The position numbers and the translations under genes were made by a program. The notes below the pieces were generated by a model. The model ran no database searches. It worked only from the letters and a program-made list of their open reading frames with translations, and was not told the DNA's origin. A DNA stretch of 51,287 nucleotides, taken from contig NZ_JAFGYF010000018.1 of the NCBI RefSeq assembly GCF_016921195.1, forward strand, positions 1-51,287, given 5' to 3'. The DNA comes from Cellulosimicrobium cellulans. GTDB taxonomy: Bacteria; Actinomycetota; Actinomycetes; Actinomycetales; Cellulomonadaceae. Within the stretch, counting starts at the first letter, position 1. Every line of letters starts with the position of its first letter. Of this stretch, positions 1 to 10,077 are shown piece by piece.

Positions 1-1209
1 GTCCTTGGGCTGGGGCGGCTTGTTCGGTTGGGTCCGGTCCGCGATGAACTGGTCCACCTGCTCCGGGTTCGTCAGCTCCGCGTCGGACTCCTCACCCTCG
101 GCCTCCTCCGGCATCTGCACGTCCCAGTCGTCGACCTTCTGGTACTCGTCCGCCGCCATCCACAACGTCCCCGCCGACAGATCGTTCAGCACGATCACCT
201 GCCGGTTCACCCGGTACTCCAGGCGCGCCTGCGGATCGATCCCCTCCAGGCGGGTGTCCAGGTCGCGGTCGGTGCCGTCGCAGTCACGGATCACCTGACC
301 CGTCGAGGCCCACGCCCCGTACGTGCACGCCCCGAGCTGCACCGGGGCGCCAGGGCGCCCCTCGGCCGCGCGACGCAGGGCGTCCCCGCCCTTCAGCGGC
401 TGCGTGACCAGTCCCGTAGTCGTCGCCACCACGACGTTCTCCGAGCCGGCCGACGGCTGCTGAAGGCGGGCCTCGGCGCCGCCGTCCAGCGCCACCGTCT
501 TGCCACCGGGGAGAACGAGCTGCGACGCCGACCGGTCGAGGACCACCGGTCGGTCACCGACCGCGGTCACCTCGACCTCGGCGCCCTTCCCCACGGGGAG
601 GGAGGACGACGTGGGGTCACCGTCCGCGGTGCCCTGGGACGTCGTCTTCACCGTCCACAACGTCCCCGTCGAGGGGATCGCCGCGAACACCGTCCCGTCC
701 TGGGACACCGCGAGGTCGCCGCTCCCCTCGACCTCCGCCGTGGGCTCGGTCTTCTCCGCGTCGAACGAGCTTGCGCCGTCGAACGGCAGCACCCACAGCA
801 GCCCCTCCTCGCCGTCGAGGATCGCCGTCGTCGCACCACCCGACACCACCTGCGCCCCCGCCGGCAGACGGACCTGCCCGTCCAGCTTGAGGTGCGCCAC
901 GCTCACCGGGGAGGCCGTGCCTGTGCTCGTGTCGTCGAGCAGCACCCGGCCCGCGTCCTGCTGCACGTCGAACGACGTGCTGCCCGCGTTCAGCGTCCCG
1001 TCCAGCGCCTGCGACTCGTAGTTGAACCGACCCAGCAGCCCGGCCGACGTCTTCGTCACCCACACGCCCGAGTCGTTCAGGTCCACGTCCGCCGTGGCCT
1101 CGCCCTCGTAGAGGAACGCCATGCCCACCAACGCCGTCGAGAACACCGACACGGTGCTCACCGACGCGACGGTACGGCGGTGCTCGCGCAGACGCGCCAG
1201 GAAACCCAC
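1..1209 (-). CDS. Large membrane-anchored protein of unknown function, N-terminal 403 residues only
   Basis: The frame is open from a GTG at 1209 to the window edge with no stop, so the 3' end lies outside. A GGAGG at 1214-1218 sits 4 bases before the GTG and decides the start. A short basic head (residues 5-13) precedes one membrane segment (about 14-32). The rest is an outward-facing region rich in Val, Thr, Asp and Gly, with alternating short strands such as LWVLPFDG, TLWTVKTT and TLWMAADEY that suggest a beta-propeller or repeated beta module. An acidic stretch (EEAEGEESD) follows near the edge. Actinobacteria carry very long fibronectin/Ig-like proteins with such an N-terminus next to moxR and DUF58 genes; that identity is inference because those parts are off the edge. 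No function is assigned. Confidence 0.7.
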   Translation of the reverse strand, partial: MGFLARLREHRRTVASVSTVSVFSTALVGMAFLYEGEATADVDLNDSGVWVTKTSAGLLGRFNYESQALDGTLNAGSTSFDVQQDAGRVLLDDTSTGTASPVSVAHLKLDGQVRLPAGAQVVSGGATTAILDGEEGLLWVLPFDGASSFDAEKTEPTAEVEGSGDLAVSQDGTVFAAIPSTGTLWTVKTTSQGTADGDPTSSSLPVGKGAEVEVTAVGDRPVVLDRSASQLVLPGGKTVALDGGAEARLQQPSAGSENVVVATTTGLVTQPLKGGDALRRAAEGRPGAPVQLGACTYGAWASTGQVIRDCDGTDRDLDTRLEGIDPQARLEYRVNRQVIVLNDLSAGTLWMAADEYQKVDDWDVQMPEEAEGEESDAELTNPEQVDQFIADRTQPNKPPQPKD

Positions 1210-1517
1210 AGGCCCTCCGAGGAGTTGGAACGGGAGACGATCGGCCCTCTTCCCCAGCCCCCTCGATCTCGCACGTACCAGGCGGCCCCACCGATCGCGC
1301 AACCGAGGATAACGGGGGACCGGGTGAAAACCGACACCCGTCCTATGGGGAGCACTCCCCACCCTGCACCTCCGGACGCCGCGGCCACGGCGAGCCTCGA
1401 CTCCCCGGACGGGACGTCCGAGCAGGTCACCTCGGTGACGGAGGCAACGATGCCGTCAGGGCGCGCCGCCGGTCCTGGCCGCCGCGGACCGGGAAGAAGA
1501 TCACCCTCGCGCGACGG
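1210..1517. other. Non-coding gap with two hairpins
   Basis: No convincing gene lies here; reading frames across it are shadows. It must carry the promoter of the large protein that starts at 1209 and the end of the nuo operon transcript. An inverted repeat at 1346-1361 (arms TGGGGAG and CTCCCCA, 2-base centre) could be an operator for the large protein. A second one at 1469-1492 (arms CCGGTCC and GGACCGG, 10-base loop) lies 26 bases beyond the prenyl synthase stop and could end the nuo transcript. Neither has a T-tract. Confidence 0.4.
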
Positions 1518-2591
1518 TCAGGCGGCGCGGTCGGCGAGCGCCTCCGCGAAGGAGCGCAGGGCGTCGGTGACGGGGCCTGCGGGGAGCGCGTCGAGCTCCT
1601 CCACGGCGGAGCGCGCCCAGCGCACCGCGAGCGCCCGCGTCTCCCCGAGCACCTCGTGGCATCGCAGCGCGGCCACGGCCGCGGCGAGCGCGGCGTCGTC
1701 CGTGAGGTCCGAGTCGAGGAGCTCGACGAGACCCGCGTCCGCCTCGCTCGCCGTCCCGTTCGCGATCCGGGCGCGGAGCAGGAGGACGGGCATCGTCGGC
1801 ACCTTCTCGCGCAGGTCGGTACCCGGCGTCTTGCCGGACTCGTCACCCGAGGACGCGAGGTCCAGCACGTCGTCGGCGAGCTGGAACGCGACCCCGAGCT
1901 TCTCCCCGTAGGCGGCGACGGTGTCGACGACGTCGGCCGGGCACCCGGCGAACATCGCACCGAGCCGCGCGGACGTCGACAGGAGCGACGCCGTCTTGTC
2001 GGCGAGCACCTCGAGGTAGTGCTCGACGGGGTCGTCGCCCTCCTCCGGACCGATCGTCTCGTGGAGCTGGCCCAGGCACAGCCGCTCGAACGTCCTCGCC
2101 TGGATCAGCACGGCCTCCGGCCCGAGCGCGGCGACGGTCGACGCCGCGCGCGCGAAGAGCAGGTCGCCCACCATGATCGCGACGGAGTTCCCCCAGACGG
2201 CGTGCGCCGACGGAGCTCCCCGACGCACCGGAGCGGAGTCCATGACGTCGTCGTGGTACAGCGACGCGAGGTGCGTGAGCTCGACGACGACCGCGGACTC
2301 CACGACCTCCGGACGCGTCCCGTCCCCGAGCTCGGCGGCGAGCAGGGTGAGCAACGGCCGCAGCCTCTTGCCCCCCGCGTTGACGAGATGGCGGGACGCG
2401 GTGTCGGCGAGCGGGTCGGCGTGCGCGACGGCGTCGCGCAGCCGGGCCTCGACCCCGGCGAGCCGCTCGGTGAGGGCGGCCGCGAGCTCGGGGTCCGAGA
2501 TCGGGATCGCGGTGGTCGTCACGGGCGCGGTCCGGTCGCGCGGGCCGCGAGGCCCGGCGGGCACGGGCGGCACGGAAGGCACAGAGGTCAC
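1518..2591 (-). CDS. Long-chain polyprenyl diphosphate synthase (menaquinone side chain)
   Basis: Trans-isoprenyl diphosphate synthase of 357 residues, which condenses isopentenyl diphosphate onto allylic primers to make the polyprenyl tail that MenA attaches to the quinone ring. Visible are the GGKRLRP substrate loop (73-79), the first aspartate-rich motif DDVMD (114-118) and the second, DDVLD (240-244); these bind the Mg-diphosphate. The GTG start at 2591 overlaps the nuoN stop (GTGA), so it is the last gene of the nuo operon. The first 23 residues are Pro-rich and unlike the family; an in-frame GTG at 2522 would give a more typical N-terminus. Product chain length (hepta to nona) cannot be read from sequence. 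The context favours menaquinone rather than carotenoid synthesis. Confidence 0.9.
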   Translation of the reverse strand: MTSVPSVPPVPAGPRGPRDRTAPVTTTAIPISDPELAAALTERLAGVEARLRDAVAHADPLADTASRHLVNAGGKRLRPLLTLLAAELGDGTRPEVVESAVVVELTHLASLYHDDVMDSAPVRRGAPSAHAVWGNSVAIMVGDLLFARAASTVAALGPEAVLIQARTFERLCLGQLHETIGPEEGDDPVEHYLEVLADKTASLLSTSARLGAMFAGCPADVVDTVAAYGEKLGVAFQLADDVLDLASSGDESGKTPGTDLREKVPTMPVLLLRARIANGTASEADAGLVELLDSDLTDDAALAAAVAALRCHEVLGETRALAVRWARSAVEELDALPAGPVTDALRSFAEALADRAA

Positions 2592-4360
2592 GGGACGAAC
2601 TTAACCGCCTCGGCCGCCAGATCGAGAACCGGGGACGGGAACACACCGAGGAGGAGCACCCCGAGCGCGCACGCGGCGATCGCGATCGTCGTCGGGCCGG
2701 TCGACCGGACGACGGTCACTCCCGGTCCCTCGATCGCGCCGCCGTCGTCGCTCGCGTCATCCGCGGCCCCGCCTGCCGGGGCCGTGAAGAACATGAGCAC
2801 GATGATGCGGACGTAGAAGAACACGGCGACCGCGGAGGCGAGCACGCCGACCACGGCGAGCACCCACGTCGAGCCGCCACCCTGCCCGTCGGGCCCGGCG
2901 ATGGCCGCGCCGAACGCCGTGAACTTCGCCACGAACCCCGCGGTGAGCGGGATGCCCGCCATGGAGAGGAGGAAGAGGGAGAACGTGCCCGCGAGCCACG
3001 GGCTGCGGCGTCCGAGCCCCGCCCACTGCGCGAGGTGCGTCGCCTCCCCGAGCACGGCGACGGGCTGCTCCGTCGCCCCGTCCGTCACGTTGTCCGCGTC
3101 GGCTCCGTCCGACGCCCCCGCACCCACGGCCGCAGGCACGCGCTCGCGCACCGGCGCGGTCTCCCGCACCAGCGTGACGACGGCGAACGCGCCCACCGTC
3201 GCGAGGCCGTAGACGAGCAGGTAGAAGACCGTCGCGCGGAGGGAGAGCTGTGAGAACCCGACGACACCGACGAGGATGAAGCCCGCGTGCGCGATCGACG
3301 AGTAGGCGAGCAGGCGCTTGACGTCGGTCTGCACGGCACCGACGACGGTGCCGACGACCATCGTGAGCAGCGTGACGATCCACAGCGCGACGAAGAGGTC
3401 CTCGCGCGTCGCCAGGGACGACTGCGCGAGCCCGAGGCTCACGACGTACAGCACGCGCAGCAGCGCACCGAACGCCGCCGCCTTGGTGCACGCGGCCATG
3501 AAGCCGGTGATGGGCGTCGGGGCGCCCTGGTAGACGTCGGGGGTCCACGCGTGGAACGGCGCGGCGCCGATCTTGAACAGGAGTCCCGCGAGGATGAGCA
3601 GGACGCCGACGACGACGAGCCCGGGCATCGTGGCGAGCGGGCCCTCGGGTGCGGCGAGCGCCTGGAAGACCTCGACGAGGTCGACCGACCCGGCGAAGCC
3701 GTAGACGAGCGCGACGCCGAACACGAACAGCGCGGACGCGAACGCCCCGAGCAGGAAGTACTTGAACGACGCCTCCTGCGACAGGAGGCGACGGCGGCGG
3801 GCCATCGCCGAGAGCACGTAGAGCGGGAGCGAGAGCACCTCGAGCGCGACGAACATCACGAGGAGGTTGCCGGTCGCGGGGAAGATCATCATGCCGCCGA
3901 CGGCGAAGAGCACGAGCGGGTAGACCTCGGTCTGCTCGAGGCCCTTGCGCCGAGTGAGGTCCTCGTACGGAGAGCCGGGGACGGCCGCCGCCGAGGGCGC
4001 GAACGCGTCCTGCCCGGTGGACGTCCGGTCGGCGATGACGAGGATCGCGAGGAACGCGAGGAGGACGACGATCCCCTGGATCGCGAGCCCGAACGGGTCG
4101 ATCACCATCGACCCGCCGAGCACCCGCACCCCGTAGGGCGCGCCGTCGCTCCCCTGGACGGCCGGGTCCCGCCACAGCACGACGACGAGCGCGAACGCGG
4201 CGGCGGTCGCGAGCAGTGCGAGGACGACCTGCGTGGTCCGTCGCACGCGCGCCGGGACGAACGCCTCGATCAGCACACCGACGACGCCGGCACCCAGCAC
4301 GACGAGGATCGGGGCGAGGTAGAGCCAGTCGACCGTGGGGGCCACGAAGGAGTCGTTCAC
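2588..4360 (-). CDS. nuoN: NADH-quinone oxidoreductase subunit N
   Basis: Antiporter-like membrane subunit of complex I, 590 residues with about 14 hydrophobic helices. The proton-channel core is recognisable, including FKIGAAPFHAWTPDVYQGAPT and KRLLAYSSIAHAGF. Two hydrophilic insertions stand out: one after the third helix (TSTGQDAF to TRRKGLEQ) and one of about 45 residues before the last helices (VRERVPAAV to EATHLAQW), making it longer than the roughly 490 residues usual in proteobacteria. It overlaps nuoM by ATGA and is followed by the prenyl synthase through GTGA. Confidence 0.96.
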   Translation of the reverse strand: MNDSFVAPTVDWLYLAPILVVLGAGVVGVLIEAFVPARVRRTTQVVLALLATAAAFALVVVLWRDPAVQGSDGAPYGVRVLGGSMVIDPFGLAIQGIVVLLAFLAILVIADRTSTGQDAFAPSAAAVPGSPYEDLTRRKGLEQTEVYPLVLFAVGGMMIFPATGNLLVMFVALEVLSLPLYVLSAMARRRRLLSQEASFKYFLLGAFASALFVFGVALVYGFAGSVDLVEVFQALAAPEGPLATMPGLVVVGVLLILAGLLFKIGAAPFHAWTPDVYQGAPTPITGFMAACTKAAAFGALLRVLYVVSLGLAQSSLATREDLFVALWIVTLLTMVVGTVVGAVQTDVKRLLAYSSIAHAGFILVGVVGFSQLSLRATVFYLLVYGLATVGAFAVVTLVRETAPVRERVPAAVGAGASDGADADNVTDGATEQPVAVLGEATHLAQWAGLGRRSPWLAGTFSLFLLSMAGIPLTAGFVAKFTAFGAAIAGPDGQGGGSTWVLAVVGVLASAVAVFFYVRIIVLMFFTAPAGGAADDASDDGGAIEGPGVTVVRSTGPTTIAIAACALGVLLLGVFPSPVLDLAAEAVKFVP

Positions 4361-6027
4361 GACTCGCTCCCTTCGTCGGTGCTACGGGTGAGGGACGACC
4401 CCTGGCTCTCGAAGGCGACCAGCTCGGTCCCCCCGGCGAACGGGTCGGAGCGCGGCGGGTCCTCGACGCCGGCGACCGCGAGGTCGGACAGGGTGACCTC
4501 GGCGGGCTCGCGCACGAGGTCGAGCGCGGGAGCCGGGTAGAAGCCGAGGACCAGGAGGACGACGATCAGCGGCGCGACGACCCACTTCTCGCGCGCCCCG
4601 AGGTCCGGGAGCTGGTCCAGCCCTTCACGGGTGCTGCCCGTGAAGATCCGCTGGTAGGTCAGCAGCACGTAGAGCGCGGCGAGCACGACGCCGAGCACCG
4701 CGACGAGCGCGGCCCACGGGCTGCGCGCGAACGTCCCGACGAGGACCATGATCTCGCTGACGAATGTGGACAGGCCCGGCAGCGAGAGCGCGGACAGGCC
4801 GGCCACGAGGAACGTCCCCGCGAGCACCGGGACCACCTTCTGCAGGCCGCCGTAGTCCGCGATGCGCTGCGAGCGCTCCGGGTGCCGGGCGATGAGGAAG
4901 CCCGCGAGGAGGAACAGGGCCCCCGTCGAGATCCCGTGGTTGACCATGTACAGCGACGACCCGGACACGCTGAGCGACGTGAACGCGAAGATGCCGAGCA
5001 CGATGAACCCGAAGTGGGACACGGACGTGTAGGCGATGAGGCGCATGAGGTCGCTCTGCCCGATCGCCATGAGCGCGCCGTAGAGGATCGAGACCACGGC
5101 CAGCACGATCACGACCGGGGCCGCCCACGCGCTCGCGTGCGGGAAGAGCGGGAGGCACAGCGTGAGCATCCCGAACGTGCCGACCTTGTCCAGCACGCCC
5201 ACGAGGAGCGTGGAGGTGCCCGCGGGTGCGTGCTGCGCGGCGTCGGGCAGCCAGGTGTGGACGGGGAAGAGCGGCGCCTTGATGGCGAACGCGAGGAAGA
5301 ACCCGAGGAACAGCAGCCGCTCGGTCGTGACCGGCATCGGGTTCTCGGCGAAGTACCCCACGAGGTTCGACGTGAGGAACGCGTCCTCGGGGCGCGCGCC
5401 CGTCGCCGCGTCGATCGGCACCTGCACGTACAGCGCGATGACCGCCGCGAGCATGATCAGACCGCCCGCGAGCGAGAACAGCAGGAACTTCACCGCCGCG
5501 TAGCGTCGCCGCGCCCCGACCCCGAACCCGCCGATCATGAAGTAGACCGGGATCAGCATCGCCTCGAACAGCACGTAGAAGAGGAACACGTCGCGCGCGA
5601 CGAACACCGCGACCATGAAGGCCTCGAGCAGCAGCACGAGCGCGAGGTAGTGACGCAGGCGACGCACGTCGCCGTCCTGCTCCTTCCACCCGGCGAGCAC
5701 GACGAGCGGGACGAGCAGGACCGACAGCGCGACGAGCGCGAGCGCGACGCCGTCGGCGCCCACCGCGTAGCTCGCGCCGATCTGCGGGATCCAGGGGTAC
5801 GTCTCGGCGAGCTGGTGCGTGCCGGCCGCGGACGTGTCGAACGCGGTGAACGCGCCGACGAGCAGGCCCAGCTCGACGAGCGCGGCGCCGAGCGCGATGC
5901 CGCGCACGGCGCGCAGGGCGCCCGCGCCGACGCCGCGCGTGCGGGCCGCGGCCGTGAGCCACACCGCCGCGGCGCCGACGACGGGCCACGCGACGAGCAG
6001 GGACAGCCAGGGGACGGAGGTGGTCAT
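4357..6027 (-). CDS. nuoM: NADH-quinone oxidoreductase subunit M
   Basis: Second antiporter-like proton-pumping subunit, 556 residues. Recognised by the conserved loop FLAFAIKAPLFPVHTWLPDAA with the channel Lys, HAPAGTSTLLVGVLDKVGTFG, and the discontinuous helix DLMRLIAYTSVSHFGFI. A GGGAG lies 6 bases before the ATG. The C-terminal tail (about 30 residues after PAEVTL) is hydrophilic. It begins 13 bases after the nuoL stop and overlaps nuoN by 4 bases. Confidence 0.97.
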   Translation of the reverse strand: MTTSVPWLSLLVAWPVVGAAAVWLTAAARTRGVGAGALRAVRGIALGAALVELGLLVGAFTAFDTSAAGTHQLAETYPWIPQIGASYAVGADGVALALVALSVLLVPLVVLAGWKEQDGDVRRLRHYLALVLLLEAFMVAVFVARDVFLFYVLFEAMLIPVYFMIGGFGVGARRRYAAVKFLLFSLAGGLIMLAAVIALYVQVPIDAATGARPEDAFLTSNLVGYFAENPMPVTTERLLFLGFFLAFAIKAPLFPVHTWLPDAAQHAPAGTSTLLVGVLDKVGTFGMLTLCLPLFPHASAWAAPVVIVLAVVSILYGALMAIGQSDLMRLIAYTSVSHFGFIVLGIFAFTSLSVSGSSLYMVNHGISTGALFLLAGFLIARHPERSQRIADYGGLQKVVPVLAGTFLVAGLSALSLPGLSTFVSEIMVLVGTFARSPWAALVAVLGVVLAALYVLLTYQRIFTGSTREGLDQLPDLGAREKWVVAPLIVVLLVLGFYPAPALDLVREPAEVTLSDLAVAGVEDPPRSDPFAGGTELVAFESQGSSLTRSTDEGSES

Positions 6028-6040
6028 GGGTGTCTCCCTC

Positions 6041-8071
6041 TCAGCTCACGGAGCCGGTGGTCAGGGCGAGGACGACGGCGACGACCACCACGAGCCCGCC
6101 GAGCATCGTCGCGCCGTACGAGCGCACGTAGCCGTTCTGCCACCCGCGCAGCCACTCCCCCACCCGGCCGACGAGGCCCGCCAGGCCCATCCAGCCGCCG
6201 TCCACCATCTCCTTGTCGGCGTAGACGAGCGAGCGTGTGAGGTACTGGCCGGGGCGCATGAACACGGCCTCGTTGACGTCGTCCTGGTACAGGTCGCGAC
6301 GGGCGGCGCGCGTGAGCACCGAACCCCGCGGGGCGCGGACCGGGACGCTCGACATCGCGTACTGGCGCCACGCGAGGGCCGCGCCCGCGAGGACGAGCAG
6401 GAGCGTCAGGGTGATGAGCGACCACACCGGGAGCACGGGCTCGTGGTGCTCGGCGTGCCCGGTGACCGGCTCGAGCCACGTGACGAAGCGCGAGCCCGCG
6501 GCGAGGATGCCGCCCAGCGCGACCGACCCGACCGCGAGGACGATCATCGGCCACGTCATGAGGCGCGGGGACTCGTGCGGGTGCTGGACCGGGCCGTCCT
6601 GCGGGCCGAGCCCGTCCACGGAGCCGCTGCCGTCGTTCCAGCGGCGGCGCCCGGAGAACGTCATGAAGAACAGGCGCGACATGTAGAACGCGGTGATCCC
6701 GGCGCCGAGCAGCGCGACGCCGCCGAACACCCACGCCCGCCACGGCTCGCCGTCGACGGGGACGAACGCGGCCTCGATGATCTTGTCCTTGCTCCAGAAG
6801 CCGGAGAACGGCGGGATGCCGAGGATCGCGAGCCAGCCCATCATGAACGTGATCCACGTGACCTTCATGTACCGCGCGAGCCCGCCGAACCGACGCATGT
6901 CGACCTGGTCGTCCATGCCGTGCATGACGGACCCCGCCCCGAGGAACATGCCCGCCTTGAAGAAGCCGTGCGTCACGAGGTGGAAGATCGCGAACGCGTA
7001 GCCGATCGGTCCGAGCCCGGCGGCGAGGATCATGTAGCCGATCTGGGACATGGTCGACGCCGCGAGCGCCTTCTTGATGTCGTCCTTGGCGCAACCGACG
7101 ATCGCCCCGAAGAGCAGCGTCACCGCGCCGACGATCACCACGACGAGCTGGGCGGTGGGCGCGCCCTCGAAGATCGGTGCGGACCGCACGACGAGGTAGA
7201 CGCCCGCCGTGACCATGGTGGCGGCGTGGATGAGCGCGGAGACCGGCGTCGGGCCGGCCATCGCGTCCCCGAGCCAGGCCTGGAGGGGGAACTGCGCCGA
7301 CTTGCCGCAGGCCGCGAGCAGGAGCGCGATGCTCGTCGCGGTGAGCATCGCCGTCGACGCCTCAGGAGCCTCCGCGAACACCGTGGTGAAGTCGACCGCG
7401 CCGAACGTCGCGAACATGAGCATGAGCGCGACGATCAGGCCGATGTCGCCCACGCGGTTCATGACGAACGCCTTCTTGGCCGCGACGGCGTACGCGCGGT
7501 GGTGGTTCCAGAACCCGATGAGCAGGTACGACGCGAGGCCCACGCCCTCCCAGCCGACGAACAGCAGGAGGTAGGAGTCGGCGAGGACGAGCACGAGCAT
7601 GGCCGCGACGAACAGGTTGAGGTAGGCGAAGAACCGGCGCCGGTCGCGGTCGTGCGCCATGTAGGCGACCGCGTAGACGTGGATCAGCGTGCCGACGAAC
7701 GTCACGAGGAGCACGAACGTCAGGGACAGCGGGTCGATCCGCAGCCCGACGGCGAGGTCGAGGCCCCCCGAGACGATCCAGTCGAAGAGGCGGTAGTCCA
7801 CGACCCGCTCGTCCACGGGCAGGCCGAGCATCGCGACGAAGAGGACCAGCCCCACGACGAACGCCGCGCCGGACATGAGGACCCCGAACCACGCGCCCCA
7901 CCGGTCGCTGCGACGCCCGGCGAGCAGGAGGACGGCTGCCCCGAGGAGCGGGAGCAGCACGAGGAACGGTGCCGCGAGGAACGCGCCCGGCACGGTCTCG
8001 GACGCGGGCACGACGTCGGTCGCGGCCAGCAGTCCGCTCGCCGTGGGCAGGGCGGGAAGGAGCGTCGTCAT
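6041..8071 (-). CDS. nuoL: NADH-quinone oxidoreductase subunit L
   Basis: Largest antiporter-like subunit, 676 residues, which also forms the long lateral helix along the membrane arm. Typical segments are [49 protein letters not shown] and [15 protein letters not shown]. The C-terminal part after the antiporter fold ([18 protein letters not shown], then a last helix) anchors the lateral helix. The start has a GAGGGG upstream. It follows nuoK by 13 bases. Confidence 0.97.
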   Translation of the reverse strand: MTTLLPALPTASGLLAATDVVPASETVPGAFLAAPFLVLLPLLGAAVLLLAGRRSDRWGAWFGVLMSGAAFVVGLVLFVAMLGLPVDERVVDYRLFDWIVSGGLDLAVGLRIDPLSLTFVLLVTFVGTLIHVYAVAYMAHDRDRRRFFAYLNLFVAAMLVLVLADSYLLLFVGWEGVGLASYLLIGFWNHHRAYAVAAKKAFVMNRVGDIGLIVALMLMFATFGAVDFTTVFAEAPEASTAMLTATSIALLLAACGKSAQFPLQAWLGDAMAGPTPVSALIHAATMVTAGVYLVVRSAPIFEGAPTAQLVVVIVGAVTLLFGAIVGCAKDDIKKALAASTMSQIGYMILAAGLGPIGYAFAIFHLVTHGFFKAGMFLGAGSVMHGMDDQVDMRRFGGLARYMKVTWITFMMGWLAILGIPPFSGFWSKDKIIEAAFVPVDGEPWRAWVFGGVALLGAGITAFYMSRLFFMTFSGRRRWNDGSGSVDGLGPQDGPVQHPHESPRLMTWPMIVLAVGSVALGGILAAGSRFVTWLEPVTGHAEHHEPVLPVWSLITLTLLLVLAGAALAWRQYAMSSVPVRAPRGSVLTRAARRDLYQDDVNEAVFMRPGQYLTRSLVYADKEMVDGGWMGLAGLVGRVGEWLRGWQNGYVRSYGATMLGGLVVVVAVVLALTTGSVS

Positions 8072-8084
8072 CGGTGCCGGCCCC

Positions 8085-8384
8085 TCAGCTCTTGAGCAGG
8101 TTGACGTCGTCGACCGAGGCGGACCGACGGGTGCGGAAGATGGACACGATGATCGCGAGGCCGACGACGACCTCCGCCGCCGCGACGACCATGACGAAGA
8201 ACGCGAGCACCTGCCCGGTCACGTCGCCGTGCATCCGGGCGAAGGTGACGAACGCGAGGTTGGTCGCGTTGAGCATGAGCTCGACGCCCATGAACACGAT
8301 GATCGCGTTGCGTCGCAGCAGCACGGTCGCGGCGCCGATCGAGAAGAGGATCGCCGCGAGCACGAGGTAGTTGGTGAGCTCCAT
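8085..8384 (-). CDS. nuoK: NADH-quinone oxidoreductase subunit K
   Basis: Small three-helix membrane subunit, 99 residues, the normal family length. The two conserved membrane Glu residues are visible in [12 protein letters not shown] and in [15 protein letters not shown], where they form the central proton path. A strong GGAGGAGAGG lies before the ATG, which overlaps the nuoJ stop. Confidence 0.97.
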   Translation of the reverse strand: MELTNYLVLAAILFSIGAATVLLRRNAIIVFMGVELMLNATNLAFVTFARMHGDVTGQVLAFFVMVVAAAEVVVGLAIIVSIFRTRRSASVDDVNLLKS

Positions 8385-9349
8385 CAGTCCTCTCCTCCCC
8401 GGTTTCCTCCCGGGGTGGCTTCCGGGTTCGCGTCCGCGGGGCCGCCGGGCACGCGAGACCGGCCCGGGTCGTCCGGACCGGAGACGTCGCCCGCGGGCGC
8501 CTCGCCCTCCGGCTGGTCGGCGGTCGCCGTCTGCACCGTGCGCTCGTTCGCGTCCTGGGCCCGCAGCGCGGGCAGCGCTCGCAGCGGCTCGTGCTCGACG
8601 AGCACCTCGCGCTCGGCCTCGAGGATCGTCCCCGCCGAGCGCTCCTGGCCGCGGATGCGCAGGATGCGCGAGACCGACTCCTCGATGGGACGGCCCTGCG
8701 GGTCGAGCGCCGGGGTGTCCATGGCGTTGTTCTGCGCGTACACGCCGGGCGCGGCGAGCGGCGTGAGCCGGCCGCCCGAGGGCAGGGCCGCGACCTTCGC
8801 GTCCGCCTGCTCGCGCTGGCCGACCTTCGGGGTGAGGCGGCGCCGGTGCGTGAGCACGAGCGCCGAGACCGCGGCGGTGATGAGCAGGATGCCCACGACC
8901 TCCATCGCGAACACGTAGTCGGCGAAGAGCACCCGCGCGAGCGCGACCGGGTTCGTCACCGCGTTCGCGGCCTCGAGGCCGACCGCGGGCGGGAACGCCG
9001 CCTGCGAGACGACGCCCACCAGCACGGCCCCGAGGCCGAGCCCCAGCAGCACGCCGATCCAGCGCTGGCCGCGGATCGTCTCGACGAGCGAGTCCGACGC
9101 GTCGACGCCGACGAGCATGAGCACGAAGAGGAAGAGCATCATCACGGCGCCCGTGTAGACGACCACCTGCACGACGCCGAGGAACGACGCCTCCTGCGCG
9201 ATGTAGAGGATCGCGAGGTCGACCATGACGAACATGACCGCGATGGCGGCGTGCACCGCCTTGCGCGCGAAGAGCAGCGAGAGCGCCGCGAGGACCATGA
9301 GGGGGGCGAGGACCCAGAAGAGGACCGCCTCGCCGCCGCTCGCGGTCAC
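8384..9349 (-). CDS. nuoJ: NADH-quinone oxidoreductase subunit J with a long soluble tail
   Basis: Five-helix membrane subunit; the GTG start at 9349 overlaps the nuoI stop (GTGA) and gives 321 residues. The conserved third helix [23 protein letters not shown] carries the segment that bends during turnover in known complex I structures. After the fifth helix (about residue 180) there is a hydrophilic tail of about 130 residues with charged, Ala/Glu-rich sequence ending in Gly/Pro/Asp-rich residues ([20 protein letters not shown]). E. coli NuoJ is 184 residues, so the tail is extra. Similar tails occur in other Actinobacteria; its role is unknown. Confidence 0.95.
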   Translation of the reverse strand: MTASGGEAVLFWVLAPLMVLAALSLLFARKAVHAAIAVMFVMVDLAILYIAQEASFLGVVQVVVYTGAVMMLFLFVLMLVGVDASDSLVETIRGQRWIGVLLGLGLGAVLVGVVSQAAFPPAVGLEAANAVTNPVALARVLFADYVFAMEVVGILLITAAVSALVLTHRRRLTPKVGQREQADAKVAALPSGGRLTPLAAPGVYAQNNAMDTPALDPQGRPIEESVSRILRIRGQERSAGTILEAEREVLVEHEPLRALPALRAQDANERTVQTATADQPEGEAPAGDVSGPDDPGRSRVPGGPADANPEATPGGNRGGED

Positions 9350-10077
9350 CGGGCGGCCTTCCGGGCCGACGGGCGCGCGGACCGCCCGGACGGCTGGGCG
9401 ACCCGCCGGACCTCCGGGGGCGGCCCCGTGGGCTCGGGAGGGAGCGTCGGGTCGTCCGGACGGTGCTCGCGCACCCACTCCACCTGCTCGGCCACCGGGC
9501 CGTTCACCTCCCCGCGGTAGTACTCGGTGTCCGACGTCCCGGGCACCATCGGGTGCGGCGCGGCGAGCATCCCCTCGCGCAGCGGCGCGAGGAGGTCCTG
9601 CTTCTCCCAGATCATGCCCTCGCGCGTCGGCCCGGCGAGCTCGTACTCGTTGGTCATCGTCAGCGCGCGTGTCGGGCACGCCTCGATGCACAGCCCGCAG
9701 AAGATGCAGCGCAGGTAGTTGATCTGGTAGACGCGCCCGTACCGCTCGCCCGGCGACATGTGGCCGCCGTCGGGGAGGTCGGCGTTGTCCGCGCCCTCGA
9801 CGTAGATCGCGTCCGCGGGGCACGCCCACGCGCACAGCTCGCACCCGATGCACTTCTCGAGCCCGTCGGCGTACCGGTTGAGCTGGTGCCGGCCGTGGTA
9901 GCGCGGCTTCGTCGGCACCTTCTGGCGCGGGTACTGCTCGGTGACCGTCGGGCGGAACATCGAGGCGAAGGTGACGCCGAACCCGGCGACGGGCGCGAGC
10001 GCCTCCCGCAGGCCCTTCGCCTGGGGGCGCCGGACCTCGTACTCGCCGGGCCGGTCCGGCTTCTGGTCGTCAGCCAC
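9346..10077 (-). CDS. nuoI: NADH-quinone oxidoreductase subunit I (two 4Fe-4S clusters)
   Basis: Peripheral-arm subunit that carries clusters N6a and N6b towards the quinone site. Two ferredoxin motifs are complete: C76, C79, C82 and C86 ([11 protein letters not shown]), and C124, C127, C130 and C134 ([11 protein letters not shown]). The start chosen is GTG 10077 ([11 protein letters not shown]), 6 bases after AAGGAGG, and overlaps the nuoH end by 8 bases; the frame is open further upstream but that part is nuoH in another frame. The C-terminus after residue 200 is an extra Pro/Arg-rich tail. Confidence 0.96.
   Translation of the reverse strand: MADDQKPDRPGEYEVRRPQAKGLREALAPVAGFGVTFASMFRPTVTEQYPRQKVPTKPRYHGRHQLNRYADGLEKCIGCELCAWACPADAIYVEGADNADLPDGGHMSPGERYGRVYQINYLRCIFCGLCIEACPTRALTMTNEYELAGPTREGMIWEKQDLLAPLREGMLAAPHPMVPGTSDTEYYRGEVNGPVAEQVEWVREHRPDDPTLPPEPTGPPPEVRRVAQPSGRSARPSARKAAR

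Noticed and set aside
28-1911. Long plus-strand frame over the left edge and the prenyl synthase
   Set aside because: It is the antisense of two genes, with Arg/Pro/His-rich shadow composition and no ribosome site.
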